A stretch of DNA of 64,000 nucleotides from Coriolopsis trogii. Taxonomy: Eukaryota > Basidiomycota > Agaricomycetes > Polyporales > Polyporaceae. Within the stretch, counting starts at the first letter, position 1; each line of letters begins with the position of its first letter. Location of the stretch: contig JAHYIO010000001.1 of assembly GCA_020543525.1 (NCBI GenBank), positions 434,001-498,000 on the forward strand, in the 5' to 3' direction. Below, one piece after another: positions 45,820-54,446 of the stretch. The notes under the pieces were generated by a model. The model saw only the letters and a list, made by a program, of their open reading frames with translations. It searched no databases and was not told the origin of the DNA. A program made the translations under genes and the position numbers.

Positions 45820-48800
45820 CTAAGGCTCCGCGGCCTCCCGTGGTTTCTTAGCGAGGGATTTCCAGTGTTTCACGCCTTGGAGCCGAAAGTACTCGTCGAG
45901 TGCAGCTAATTTGCTGCACTTGGCGTACGGCTCCCAGGTGGTGTCGCCGTGGGTCCATCGAACATATAGTTCGATCTTCCCGTCTACCCAACGGTGGCCG
46001 ACTATTTCGTCGACCAGCCACTCCTGCTCCACGTCGATACCCATATCGTAGTACGCACGCGAGTCGCGGTGGGGAAATAATATATCGTCATTCGGCTCAT
46101 GCCTCCGCAACACGTCTACATGAAATGTTGGATGGATACGCCTCTCCTTGAGGTCCTTCGACAAGTCCAGTGTATAGCTGGACGTCTCCGGATGGGCCTC
46201 GAGGATCGCGTACGGTCCTATGTACTTAGGTACCAGCTTCCTCGCGCGTCCTTTAGGTATCGCCAAATTCTTCGTAGACAGATATACTAAGTCACCGACA
46301 GCAAAGTCTGGTTCCTTCTCCCGGGATTGATTCGCGTAGTGAGCTTGCGATACGCGCGACTCGATCAGCACGTCGTGTGCCATCTCGAGATTCGCTCTCG
46401 CTCGCTCTGCAAATTCCCGTACCCCGGCGAAGTTGGAATCTGTACTGATTCCAGCTATCGTCCGAGGCATGTATCCGTAGTTGAGTTCAAACGGTGCGAA
46501 GCCCGTCGACGCACTAGTCGACGAGTTTATCGCAAACTCGACGAGCGGTAGTTTTTCTACCCAATCGAGCTGGTCTGGATTGACCATCGTTCGAAGGATT
46601 TGAGTGATTGATCGAATGTTGCGCTCCGAAATTCCATCCGTTTGTGGGTGGAACGACGTTGACATGAGTAGCTTAGACCCCATGAGTCTATGAAGTTCCC
46701 TCCAAAACTTCGAGGTAAACTTCGAGTCTCTATCTGAGACTATCGACTCTGGTAATCCGTGCAGCCGTACGACCTCGCGCATGTATATTGCAGCGAGGTC
46801 CGCGGCAGTGTCGGTCGTCTTGACGGGAATGAGGTGCACCATGGACGTGAGGCGGCATACGACTACCCATAAGTAGTCGAACCCGTTAGCCCTCGGGAAT
46901 GGACCGACGAAGTCCATTCCTATGGATATCCACGGCAGCAGCGGTATTGGTAGCGAGTGGAGAAGACCGGCTTTTAGCTTGTTCCGAGGTTTCGCGGACT
47001 GGCACTTCGCACACGAAATGCAGAACCGCTCGACCTCAATGCCGAGCTTTGGCCACCAAAACCACCGGCGGATGTATTCCGAAGTGCGTTGGGACCCGTA
47101 GTGTCCAATAGACTCGTGGCTCTGATCTATTATGATCTGAGTCGTGGTCCGTTTATTGAACTTGGCTCGAGGTACACATAGTACCTCTTCGCCCCTACGG
47201 TTGACGGTATATATGTACCCGTCCCGAACGCAGAACGTCTTGTGCTGCTCGGGGGCCTTCAGTATCTTGCTGAAGGTCGGGTCTTTGTCGTAGTTCTTCC
47301 TGATGAAGTTCATGAACCCGTCGGTTCCCTCGACGAATTGTCGAAGGGACGGTCCGCTAGCCAAGGCATCCCATACCGTAGGCATTGGCTCGTTCGCCTC
47401 CTCAGGAACATTTCGTTCTTGATTCGGAGGGGTGGTACGGGCAGTCACTTTCTTGACTGCCTCTGCCATGGCATTTGCCTCCGCGGTACGCTCCTCGACC
47501 TTCATGCGCAACTCTCGTTGCGCGTCTCGCTCTTTAGGATCGAGACCTTCAGGATTGAGGCGCGTTACGCGTCCGGCACGCAACTCGAGGACGCGGTTAT
47601 TCGGGAGGTCATCCCACTCGGGGTCGAGCCGTACGTCTGCATTGACGTACTCCTGTATCGGATGGAACTCGTCGGCGTTGTCGTTCTCGTAGTAGCGAGA
47701 CAAACAGTCCGCTACTTTGTTGTCCTTACCCGGTACATGTTGTACCGTGTAATCGAATCGTGCCATGTATTCGAGCCATCGAATCTGCCGATTGTTCGGG
47801 CTGGTTGCTCCCTTGAAGAACTCCAAAGCCTTGTGATCCGTTACTATGGTGAACTTGCGCCCGAGGAGCTTGTCTTCCCACTTCTTGAGGCCCTCCAGTA
47901 TCGCGAGTGCCTCCTGCTCGTACGTATGGTACGAGCGTTGCGCACTCGTGAACTTTTTAGATAGAAAGCCCGCGGGTCGACAAGTCTTCCACTCGGGGCC
48001 CTGACCGTACAGGGCTCCTACACCATAGATGGATGCGTCGCAAATCAGCCAGATGGGTTCCTCTTTTCGAGGATCAATCGGCTTCAGGATGGGAGCCTTG
48101 CACGCTAATGCTTTGATCATGTCGAAGCACTTCTGGTGCAACGGACGCCAGACGAATGGTCTGTCGTTGTGCTCCATGTCCGAGAGTGGCGTGGTGTACG
48201 CGGTGACGTTCGGCATGAACGGCGCAAGGTAATTCACCAACCCAAGGAACCGTTGGATTTCGTGGTACGAACGGGGAGTTCGCCACTCACGAATCCTGGT
48301 CATCTTGTCTGCGTCGGCGTGGAGACCGGTGTCGTCCACGATATGCCCTAGGCAATCCATCCTCTTCGAATACAGGTCGCACTTAGCCTTGCTCAAATAG
48401 AGCTTGGCCTCCCGAAGCTTGTCGAATACAAGCTTCAAGTGCTTCTCGTGATCCTGTATCGTGTCCGAGTACACGAAGATGTCGTCCAGGTAGACATGGA
48501 CAAATCGTCCAATGAAATCCCGGAAGATTGTAGTCATCAGCCGCTGAAAGGTGGCTGGCGCATTGCAATCCCCTTGTTGCATGACAAGACTGACATACGT
48601 CCCGAAAGGCGTAGCGAAGGCCGTCTTCCAGACGACCTCAAGCTCGATGCGTACTTGTTCGTACGCGTCCGACAGATCTATTTTGGATCTGTACCTGGCT
48701 CGAGCCACATCCATGCGGATTTGATCTTGGTCTGGAAGTGGGGTAACGTCCTTGACGGTATTGTCGTTTCGCTGCCTGGCGTCGACTACTGTTCGTAGCT

Positions 48801-49452
48801 TGCCATTCTTCTTCGCTACACATAGTAGCGGAGCAGCTTGAGCGGCGCTCTGCGCTTTCCACCACATCGCGTTGGTGTACTTCTTGATCTTCTCGAGCAA
48901 CTCGGTTTTGACTGCTTCAGGGCATCGAGGCAGTCGGTACCTATACTGTTTGCTCTCGTCGATGAGGGGAATCTTGTGATTCACCTCTCGCCATGGTGGT
49001 AGAACGGGTGGTGGTGGGCGAAGCATATCGTCGTACTCCGCAAACCACTTGTCCCTCAGCTTCTGAAGGTTTTCTTCATCGCTTCCGGGCTCGGGTGGCT
49101 CTCTGTGAGTCTTCCGAATCTGCTCGTCGTCGAGGTAGTCTTGAATGATGCCTACGAACATCTGGTGTAGTCCCATAGGGTCAGGTAGACCCGACAGTCC
49201 TAGTCTAGGACCCTTCGAAGAATGAAGGGTCGGCAATGATTTTTCCGAAATGTTTGGCACGCTGACGTTCGCAGCGCGCCCCTGGTGTCTAACGGGTCGA
49301 GTATTCGGCTCGGCGGTCGATATAGACCTCCGAGTGTCCGGAATACTGAACGAAACGGCGCGTGCACCGTTCCCCTCCCCTCCCGAAGACACTAAGGACT
49401 TCGCATAGCGGGAGTGGGGAGGCTCCGCGACGAGACTTCCCGCCGCGGTCCC
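45820..49452 (-). CDS. pol: Pol polyprotein: RT, RNase H, integrase, chromodomain
   Basis: About 1,210 codons, open in the gag frame straight after the UAG (GTAAGSLVAEPPHSRYAKS...), with no ATG near its start, so expression probably needs readthrough. RT: QGDCNAPATFQRLM and the catalytic YLDD (about 48490). RNase H: LICDASIYGVGALYGQG (about 48015-48060). Integrase: an HHCC zinc motif (HESIGHYGSQ ... CISCAKCQ), then the DDE core with D in GMDFVGPF, D in SIVSDRDSKF and E in DGISERN (about 46600-46920). The chromodomain near the C-terminus (EWLVDEIVGHRWVDGKIELY then VRWTHGDTTWEPY, about 45900-46030) directs integration to marked chromatin in chromoviruses. It ends REAAEP-stop (TAG) at 45820-45822. 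It appears intact. Confidence 0.95.
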   Translation of the reverse strand, partial: GTAAGSLVAEPPHSRYAKSLVSSGGEGNGARAVSFSIPDTRRSISTAEPNTRPVRHQGRAANVSVPNISEKSLPTLHSSKGPRLGLSGLPDPMGLHQMFVGIIQDYLDDEQIRKTHREPPEPGSDEENLQKLRDKWFAEYDDMLRPPPPVLPPWREVNHKIPLIDESKQYRYRLPRCPEAVKTELLEKIKKYTNAMWWKAQSAAQAAPLLCVAKKNGKLRTVVDARQRNDNTVKDVTPLPDQDQIRMDVARARYRSKIDLSDAYEQVRIELEVVWKTAFATPFGTYVSLVMQQGDCNAPATFQRLMTTIFRDFIGRFVHVYLDDIFVYSDTIQDHEKHLKLVFDKLREAKLYLSKAKCDLYSKRMDCLGHIVDDTGLHADADKMTRIREWRTPRSYHEIQRFLGLVNYLAPFMPNVTAYTTPLSDMEHNDRPFVWRPLHQKCFDMIKALACKAPILKPIDPRKEEPIWLICDASIYGVGALYGQGPEWKTCRPAGFLSKKFTSAQRSYHTYEQEALAILEGLKKWEDKLLGRKFTIVTDHKALEFFKGATSPNNRQIRWLEYMARFDYTVQHVPGKDNKVADCLSRYYENDNADEFHPIQEYVNADVRLDPEWDDLPNNRVLELRAGRVTRLNPEGLDPKERDAQRELRMKVEERTAEANAMAEAVKKVTARTTPPNQERNVPEEANEPMPTVWDALASGPSLRQFVEGTDGFMNFIRKNYDKDPTFSKILKAPEQHKTFCVRDGYIYTVNRRGEEVLCVPRAKFNKRTTTQIIIDQSHESIGHYGSQRTSEYIRRWFWWPKLGIEVERFCISCAKCQSAKPRNKLKAGLLHSLPIPLLPWISIGMDFVGPFPRANGFDYLWVVVCRLTSMVHLIPVKTTDTAADLAAIYMREVVRLHGLPESIVSDRDSKFTSKFWRELHRLMGSKLLMSTSFHPQTDGISERNIRSITQILRTMVNPDQLDWVEKLPLVEFAINSSTSASTGFAPFELNYGYMPRTIAGISTDSNFAGVREFAERARANLEMAHDVLIESRVSQAHYANQSREKEPDFAVGDLVYLSTKNLAIPKGRARKLVPKYIGPYAILEAHPETSSYTLDLSKDLKERRIHPTFHVDVLRRHEPNDDILFPHRDSRAYYDMGIDVEQEWLVDEIVGHRWVDGKIELYVRWTHGDTTWEPYAKCSKLAALDEYFRLQGVKHWKSLAKKPREAAEP

Positions 49453-52400
49453 CTATGCGCTCGGCGCAGGTTTTTTGCCTTCGCGACGAATTTGTCGCGA
49501 CAGCGCACCCTTGTACCTCTCCAGTCGACTACGTTCCATTTCGGCTTCGTCGACCTTTGTGTACACGGGGATGTCGTGCTTTCCTGCGACCGATATCCGA
49601 TTGTTGGCCATGTCCAATATGATCTTGTTCGCGATAATGAACGGCGATCCCAGTACTATATCGTACCGGTCGCAGTCCACTATGTCGAAGTAGTGGCGGG
49701 TCTTGATAGGTCCGACTTCAACTTGTACTTTCGTACCGTAGTTGATGTTTGTACGACTGCCCTTCGCGCCAAGCTGTAGCCCAATACGGTGCGCCAGATC
49801 TATTCGATCCGCCGCTGTGATGTACGCTACCGCTGGGGATATGGCGTCCGTCGTACATCCCGAGTCGAAGAGGGCCCAAACCGGAACACCGTTAATCAAG
49901 ACCTCCGCCGACAGCGTTCGCTGAAGGTTCGGGTCCCGATGAGGCTGGTCCTTAGGGTCGACTAATCGTCGTACCCGGGAATCATACAGCCACGCGTTCT
50001 TCATTGAACGCGTCGGTGTCTCCGTCGACATCATGAATGAGTGCAGTATCTTCTCTTGAGCCTCCACCTGCGCGTCGACCCCGAGTCCCGGGTTGAAGAG
50101 CTCGGCATTCTCATCGACGCACACGCGCATAGCTCCTGAGTACAATTCGTACTCGTTGTCGCCCTGGTCGGCACCTTGTTCGACATCCTCCGCGGACTCG
50201 GCATAGAGTCCGTCGTAGTCGTCGAGGTCCGAATGCGGCGGTTCCATCTCGTCTTGTACGGCTTCGTCTTCCGCGGAGGTCATCTCACCTCCTCCTTCGT
50301 CGTCTGCCTCCTCGCCTTCGACGCCATCATCCCCAACAACTCGTTGGGCATGGAAACGGGGCTTGAAGGGCTTCGGCTTCCCGTACATGGGACACTTCGG
50401 ATCGCTCGCGAAGTGGCCCAATCCGTTGCACGCGAAGCATCGGGATTGACTCGTGCTGGCGCTTGGACCAGCATTAGCTGGTCGCTGTGCCGATTGTTGT
50501 GGCCGAGGGTTCGGTTTGAACTCTCGTTTCTGTCCCTCAGGTCTCTTGATGAACGCCATCTTGGTCGGCGCGCCTTGGAATCGACGTGGAGGCGGGCGGC
50601 TAACGTGACTAGCTTGGCTGATGGGTCGATGCGCCGTGGGTCCTCGACTGTTGAAACCCTGCTGGCTCGACGGACCGTCTCTATGCGACGACGCGCTCGT
50701 CGTCGGTCGAGAGCTGACTTCCGCCGTCTTTCGTCGATACTCCATGGCCGATAAAGTCCCTTCTAAGTGAAGGGCCTCCTCGTAGATCTCTTCCAAGGTC
50801 ACCATGTAGGGGTCGATGCCCTTGTTGATCACGAGCGTCCTCTCAAAGTCCTTGGGCAAACACGCGAGGAATCGGTCTCGGATGACCGCTGGCGTTGGAG
50901 GTTCCAGCATGCGCTGGGCATGACAATTGAGTTCCTGGTACAGTCCAGCGACGCCCGTCCGAACGTCGAACTTGACGTTCTGGAATTGGAACGCTGCTTG
51001 TTGGAAAGTGTCGGTGATGACGAAGCGTCGGTACAGCTTCACGACCGCCTCCTCGAAGCCCCAGTATTTCTGGGGCCTGTACGGGGACGTGACGTTGTCG
51101 TAGTACCATTCGCTGGCCTTGCCTTCCAGTGCCGTTCCCAATAGATCCAGCCGGTCAAGATCCAGGTCGGGACCGACTACGCGTAACCTACGAAAGTAGG
51201 TTAACAGTTGGCTCAACCAAACGTTGAAGGCCGTGTCGTCGTCCTTCCCGTTGTACTTGGACGGCTCGCCAGGACGGATTCTCTTCAGGTACTCTGGTAG
51301 AGGACCTGTAGGATCGTCTCCTACCTCCGTCCTGATCATCGTGGAGATGGTCGCGACACCGATCGTGTCACGCAAGTTGGACGGTCGTCCCCTCGGCATG
51401 GGAGGGGCTCCGTGACCAGTTGCAGTCGATATAGACTGCACCTGTTGGTTCAACCTTGCGGCAGTGGCGGCCGCGTAGAATCCTGCGGTCGTCGCGTGCG
51501 AGTGCGTCGGCGGTACATACGGTTGCGACGCGTACGTGGTCGGCAGGGGCGACTGTGGATAGTATGCTTGAGCTGCCGACGCCGACGTCGGCGACGGCTG
51601 ACGCGCAGCGTTTCCTGCGTGTGCCGGTGGCCCTTGACTTGGCGCGGTTCTTGCGCTCGTTGTCGAAGGAGCGGGCGCGTGTGGCGCAAAGCTCACCCTA
51701 GGCCGAGCCGCTCCCTGCGGTCTCGGACTGTTCGCACCAACTCCCGTTGGTCGAGCAACCGTTGACGGTCTTGTTACAGGGTTAGGGACTCCTTGTCCTC
51801 CACTGCCCCGGTGAGCCGGCCTTGCAGGTGTCGGCGTCATAGAACCCACACTGTGCGGAAGAGGCACTAGGTGAGGGGGTGTGGGCCTCTGATCGAGGAT
51901 ACCCGGAGCACTCTGAGCATGTCGAGGAATGGGCTGTCGAGGGGACATGCGCTGCTGGACGGTACTAGCCGCAGACTCGTTGGCGCGCCTCTGGTTATGT
52001 GAACCTTGAGGTTGTGTGGGCGCCTGGGGTCCTGGTGAAATGTGAGGCCATGATGCCTCGGCCCCGTGAGATGGGTGGCTCGTCTCTTGACGAGCGGGCG
52101 CACTCGTCGTTGGTCTGAATTGATCTTGTTGAGGAGCCACTAGTGGTGGCTCCCATCCCGGGTGAGCCGGTCCGCCTCTCGTTGGGGTCACAGGTGCACT
52201 GTGCTCTGGTCGGCCCATGCGATCCTGCGCGTCCGTAAGGTACGAACGCGGGTCGATGTAATCGGGGTGAGGGGGAAGGAGCCCCCCGCGTCGTAGGCGG
52301 TCTGCGCGCGTTGCTTCCAAGGCACCGTCCCAACCTATTCCTTGCTCGACTTCCGCTTCGTCGTCCGAGTCGTCACCTTCGAACTGGACGGACTGCGACG

Positions 52401-53010
52401 TTTGAGCGTCCTCTATTTGAGGCGCACTGATCTCGTCGCGCGGGGTGACCTCCACTTCCACTCCTTCGTGGTCGGGGTCCTCGCGCGTACTGACGTTGTA
52501 GCCGTAATGCTCCGCCAGCGACCTCAACAGCCCCTCATGATACTCGGAGCCCGCGTTGTCTCTCTCGAGCACGCGTTGTTGGGTTAGCGAGATTTGGAGG
52601 AGCTCGCGCAGCTGTTCCTCGGGTATGGTAACAGCTCGGCTATTAGCCGACTGGCGCTGTCTGCCACGTCGCTCGGTGACGAACGGCGCATTCGTGGGGC
52701 CCACGGGCCTGTCCTCTGTTCGAGGCATGGCCCCAGGGAATTCCCTATGGTCCTCAGATTGTTCAGCGGAGGTGTTGGGGATCCGTTGAGTGTAAGGGGT
52801 CGACTGGGCGACTATGCTGAAAGTCGCATTACTTGCGGCGACCGCTGAGGATGGTCGCGCAGGGGAATTAGTTCCGAACTGTAGTGTTGGAAGCCTTGAA
52901 TCTTGTTCGCGCGGTTGTAGACCGGGCGAGCGCGACGTGGGGGCCGTCCGCTCAGTTCGAGCGGACACCGGTCTCGTCGCGCTGCCTTGTTGGCTGGGTG
53001 GTCTTGACAT
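49453..53010 (-). CDS. gag: Gag-protease polyprotein of the retrotransposon
   Basis: About 1,185 residues from ATG 53008-53010 (MSRPPSQQGSATRPVS); the frame is open further upstream but without ATG. The first half is proline/serine/glutamine-rich and disordered. A capsid-like helical region follows (about 50680-51260; WLSQLLTYFRRLRVVGPDLD, KASEWYYDN, FVITDTFQQAAFQFQNVKFD). A CCHC zinc knuckle (CFACNGLGHFASDPKC) has six rather than four residues between H and the last C. The C-terminal part is a retropepsin-like protease with the active-site motif ALFDSGCTTDAIS (about 49840-49880) and the second motif DIVLGSPFI (about 49640-49665). It packages the RNA and matures the particle. It ends in a UAG at 49453-49455 in the same frame as pol. 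Gag and protease in one ORF is unusual relative to the common Gag / Pol split. Confidence 0.92.
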   Translation of the reverse strand: MSRPPSQQGSATRPVSARTERTAPTSRSPGLQPREQDSRLPTLQFGTNSPARPSSAVAASNATFSIVAQSTPYTQRIPNTSAEQSEDHREFPGAMPRTEDRPVGPTNAPFVTERRGRQRQSANSRAVTIPEEQLRELLQISLTQQRVLERDNAGSEYHEGLLRSLAEHYGYNVSTREDPDHEGVEVEVTPRDEISAPQIEDAQTSQSVQFEGDDSDDEAEVEQGIGWDGALEATRADRLRRGGLLPPHPDYIDPRSYLTDAQDRMGRPEHSAPVTPTRGGPAHPGWEPPLVAPQQDQFRPTTSAPARQETSHPSHGAEASWPHISPGPQAPTQPQGSHNQRRANESAASTVQQRMSPRQPIPRHAQSAPGILDQRPTPPHLVPLPHSVGSMTPTPARPAHRGSGGQGVPNPVTRPSTVARPTGVGANSPRPQGAARPRVSFAPHAPAPSTTSARTAPSQGPPAHAGNAARQPSPTSASAAQAYYPQSPLPTTYASQPYVPPTHSHATTAGFYAAATAARLNQQVQSISTATGHGAPPMPRGRPSNLRDTIGVATISTMIRTEVGDDPTGPLPEYLKRIRPGEPSKYNGKDDDTAFNVWLSQLLTYFRRLRVVGPDLDLDRLDLLGTALEGKASEWYYDNVTSPYRPQKYWGFEEAVVKLYRRFVITDTFQQAAFQFQNVKFDVRTGVAGLYQELNCHAQRMLEPPTPAVIRDRFLACLPKDFERTLVINKGIDPYMVTLEEIYEEALHLEGTLSAMEYRRKTAEVSSRPTTSASSHRDGPSSQQGFNSRGPTAHRPISQASHVSRPPPRRFQGAPTKMAFIKRPEGQKREFKPNPRPQQSAQRPANAGPSASTSQSRCFACNGLGHFASDPKCPMYGKPKPFKPRFHAQRVVGDDGVEGEEADDEGGGEMTSAEDEAVQDEMEPPHSDLDDYDGLYAESAEDVEQGADQGDNEYELYSGAMRVCVDENAELFNPGLGVDAQVEAQEKILHSFMMSTETPTRSMKNAWLYDSRVRRLVDPKDQPHRDPNLQRTLSAEVLINGVPVWALFDSGCTTDAISPAVAYITAADRIDLAHRIGLQLGAKGSRTNINYGTKVQVEVGPIKTRHYFDIVDCDRYDIVLGSPFIIANKIILDMANNRISVAGKHDIPVYTKVDEAEMERSRLERYKGALSRQIRREGKKPAPSA

Positions 53011-53061
53011 TCGCACTCCTCTGGTATAGAAGTCCACTAATTGTGGAGGAGCGTAAAAAAG

Positions 53062-53279
53062 TGTAATAGATCTTGAGGTTAGCCTGGTTCACGCACGCCC
53101 GGTATAAGCTGCACCAGTCTCTATATCGAGAAGTGCGGTATACGATGGTCGTGGTGAAAGGCTGAGTGCCATCACCACGTTGGCGCGCATCAAATAGATG
53201 CGCGCTCCATCATACCCGATATGGTAATATACAAGGGTATCTAATCTAATCTCGTCCTGAATTATCCATACGCCTTACA
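53062..53279 (-). repeat. 5' LTR of the retrotransposon
   Basis: 218 bp; should hold the element's promoter and polyadenylation signals. The sequence just inside it on the coding strand is CTTTTTTACGCTCCTCC; no TGG-type tRNA primer site is visible. Confidence 0.95.
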
Positions 53280-53284
53280 GCACT
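53280..53284. repeat. Target-site duplication GCACT, right
   Basis: Identical to 42427-42431. Confidence 0.93.
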
Positions 53285-54446
53285 CGACGGGGCGCCCCCC
53301 ACTGACATGTACACGCTTCAGGCGCCAGCGTACGTACACGCACGGGTTCGGTAGACGTACATCCTCTGACTCTCATGGGTATACTGACATTGTATACCGC
53401 ACATACCGTGTTCTCACCGCTCGCCTCATTCAGAGTTCGCCGTCTTTTTCGGCTCTCGAACATTAGCCCCTATATCGGGATCCGGGCTTGCCTATGGCCT
53501 TACCGCTCGCCCGCCAGTGGCCACCCTCCGTTAGGTCCGCAGCCTCGGACGCACGATGCATCCTCCCCCCGAGCCCCCCGAAACTCAATCGTCGGGTCGA
53601 CTTTGCGCTTCAAAATAACAAGCACAGGGTGTGTACAGACGGGACGGGAGAGGCACACATCCACGCGGATGCTGTGAGCTCCCCCTGGAGCGGAGAAGGA
53701 AAAACAAACAAGATGGATATAGTTCATAGGCCATAGGCGATCGACTTGGCTACCTAATAGCCCGTCGCCGGTTCATCCGGAGGTCTGCACGGCGACGACC
53801 TGCGCGCTTGCACATGGAACATGTACATACAGCATACAGGGGGGTCTGCTTACTCGCCAGGGCTTGGCTTTACGTCGGGAATGGCGAAAGCGCGCGTGCA
53901 ACATGTGGTCTCCGTCACGGATCTCGCATTCCTGGAAGACAGAAGACAGAAGACGGAAGTCAGCAGCCAGCAGAAGGCGGACGATGGACGGTGGAAGGTG
54001 GATGATGGACGTCGACGACGGCCCACGGCCCACGGGGGAAGACCTCGACATAACTCATCGATGTGGCATCCGGGGATCACCTGCATTGTCGCCCGAGTCC
54101 AACGTAAAGCTTGTACGTACTTTGGTACTCATACACTCGACAGCGACACGCGAGGCTCGATATCGAGCCATCCGACCAATCGCAAAGCCACGACGCGCTC
54201 GGCCGACTCCAGCCATGATCCTCTCGTGAACGTCCTCAGCCAATCCGCGACGGCCGTCCGGGAGCCAATAACAAACGAACCAAACCAGGAGCCAATCGCG
54301 GCCATCGGATCCGCGCCACGAGGACGCCCCAACCTCCTCTCTAACCCAGAGGCGCCAGCATGCCATGGGGTGCCTGTATGTTTACGCCATGCATGTCAGT
54401 ACCGCTGAGCAACCGCCCGCTACGGAACGTCCAACGCGCGCACCAA
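53285..54446. other. Intergenic region right of the retrotransposon
   Basis: No gene recognised. A purine-rich patch with short imperfect repeats (gaagacagaagacagaagacgg, 53935-53960; ggtggatgatggacg, 53995-54010) lies in the middle. Confidence 0.4.

Larger units (their letters stand above)
42432..53279 (-). mobile_element. Complete Ty3/gypsy LTR retrotransposon (chromovirus), 10.85 kb
   Basis: Bounded by two 218-bp LTRs (42432-42649 and 53062-53279) that differ at a single base by eye, and flanked by a perfect 5-bp duplication GCACT (42427-42431 and 53280-53284). The LTR ends are TGTAAGG...CTATTACA in coding orientation. Transcription runs right to left. The internal order is gag, protease, reverse transcriptase, RNase H, integrase, chromodomain, extra ORF, polypurine tract, 3' LTR. 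Integrase after RNase H identifies Ty3/gypsy, and the chromodomain identifies a chromovirus. All ORFs are open and the LTRs nearly identical, so the insertion is recent and may be active. Confidence 0.96.
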
